Shown piece after piece: positions 5,378 to 5,578 of a stretch of DNA of 5,578 nt. The DNA comes from an uncultured Leucothrix sp. (GTDB lineage Bacteria > Pseudomonadota > Gammaproteobacteria > Thiotrichales > Thiotrichaceae): assembly GCA_937923375.1 (NCBI GenBank), contig CALAJG010000070.1, positions 1 through 5,578 of the forward strand, in the 5' to 3' direction. Made by a program: the position numbers and the translations under genes. Below the pieces are notes generated by a model that did not search any database, was not told the DNA's origin, and saw nothing but the letters and a program-made list of their open reading frames with translations. The stretch's first letter is position 1. Each line of letters opens with the position of its first letter.

Positions 5378-5578
5378 CCCTTTTTCCTCGATACCAATAT
5401 ACTGGTATATACGCTTGATCAGTCTGCACCTACTAAACAGAGAATTACTATACAACTGCTTGAGGATGGACTTCAGGGAAAAGGCTGTATTAGCTCCTTT
5501 CACATAAAAACTACAGAAGTTACGTGTTAGGCCTCATGTGCGGGAAGAGGATTACGTCTCTAATCGAAGCCGCATTAG
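5367..5578 (+). pseudogene. vapC: VapC-like PIN-domain toxin, frameshifted and degraded (runs to the right edge)
   Basis: VapC toxins are PIN-domain ribonucleases. The expected start ATG at 5367-5369 overlaps the end of vapB and reads MSGSP, but its frame then becomes meaningless and stops at 5505-5507. One frame over, from 5381, the sequence reads FFLDTNILVYTLDQSAPTKQ and continues to about GKGCIS (5494), a clear PIN-toxin N-terminus with the first catalytic Asp in LDTN. The switch occurs at a run of five T (5381-5385); a sixth T would join the start to this frame. That frame then stops at TAG (5528-5530). The expected Q-E-F motif after CIS, which holds a catalytic Glu, is absent. From 5511 another frame reads LQKLRV...REEDY, faintly like the following PIN segment, which suggests a deletion plus a second shift. 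A sequencing error could explain the T tract but not all the damage. Confidence 0.8.

Noticed and set aside
5367..5507. Small 46-residue protein from ATG 5367 as a real gene
   Set aside because: The frame only exists because the T tract breaks the vapC frame. Its translation after MSGSP has no PIN motif, while the adjacent frame does.

Overview
The window looks like chromosomal DNA from a proteobacterium, most likely a gammaproteobacterium. The evidence is an SdhC/SdhD cytochrome b556 pair of the proteobacterial and mitochondrial kind, a ZapE (AFG1-like) ATPase, an adenylate kinase and a vapBC-type toxin-antitoxin remnant. The genus cannot be told from the sequence. Having both an SDHAF4-type assembly factor and a zinc-LID adenylate kinase sets it apart from E. 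coli.

Left half (1-3031), all on the minus strand. Read in the direction of transcription, the order is zapE, an SDHAF4/DUF1674 gene, sdhC, sdhD, sdhA. The sdhA gene runs off the left edge with its first 259 codons present. The gaps are 51, 14, 10 and 4 bases, so this is very probably one operon or a tightly coupled gene string. SdhC and SdhD are the heme- and quinone-binding membrane anchors of succinate dehydrogenase (complex II). SdhA is the FAD-bearing catalytic subunit. The small SDHAF4-type protein is expected to act on flavinated SdhA before it joins SdhB. sdhB is presumably beyond the left edge.

Middle (3032-4321). A 246-base divergent region carries several inverted repeats and separates zapE from a plus-strand LysR-type regulator. 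A 129-base gap with a plausible promoter then leads to adk.

Right end (4322-5578). adk is a complete adenylate kinase with a Cys4 zinc LID. It is followed by a 70-base fold-back element with perfect 19-base arms. Next comes a vapB-like antitoxin gene with a near-perfect 30-base palindrome over its promoter. Last is a vapC-like PIN toxin that appears broken: one T seems to be missing from a T tract near its start, and it has further damage downstream. The antitoxin looks intact, so this is an orphan or decaying toxin-antitoxin locus.

I see no CRISPR array, rRNA, tRNA or intact insertion sequence. I do not see a wholly new system. The points most worth a second look are the zapE-SDHAF4-sdh linkage, the fold-back element and the eroded vapBC locus.
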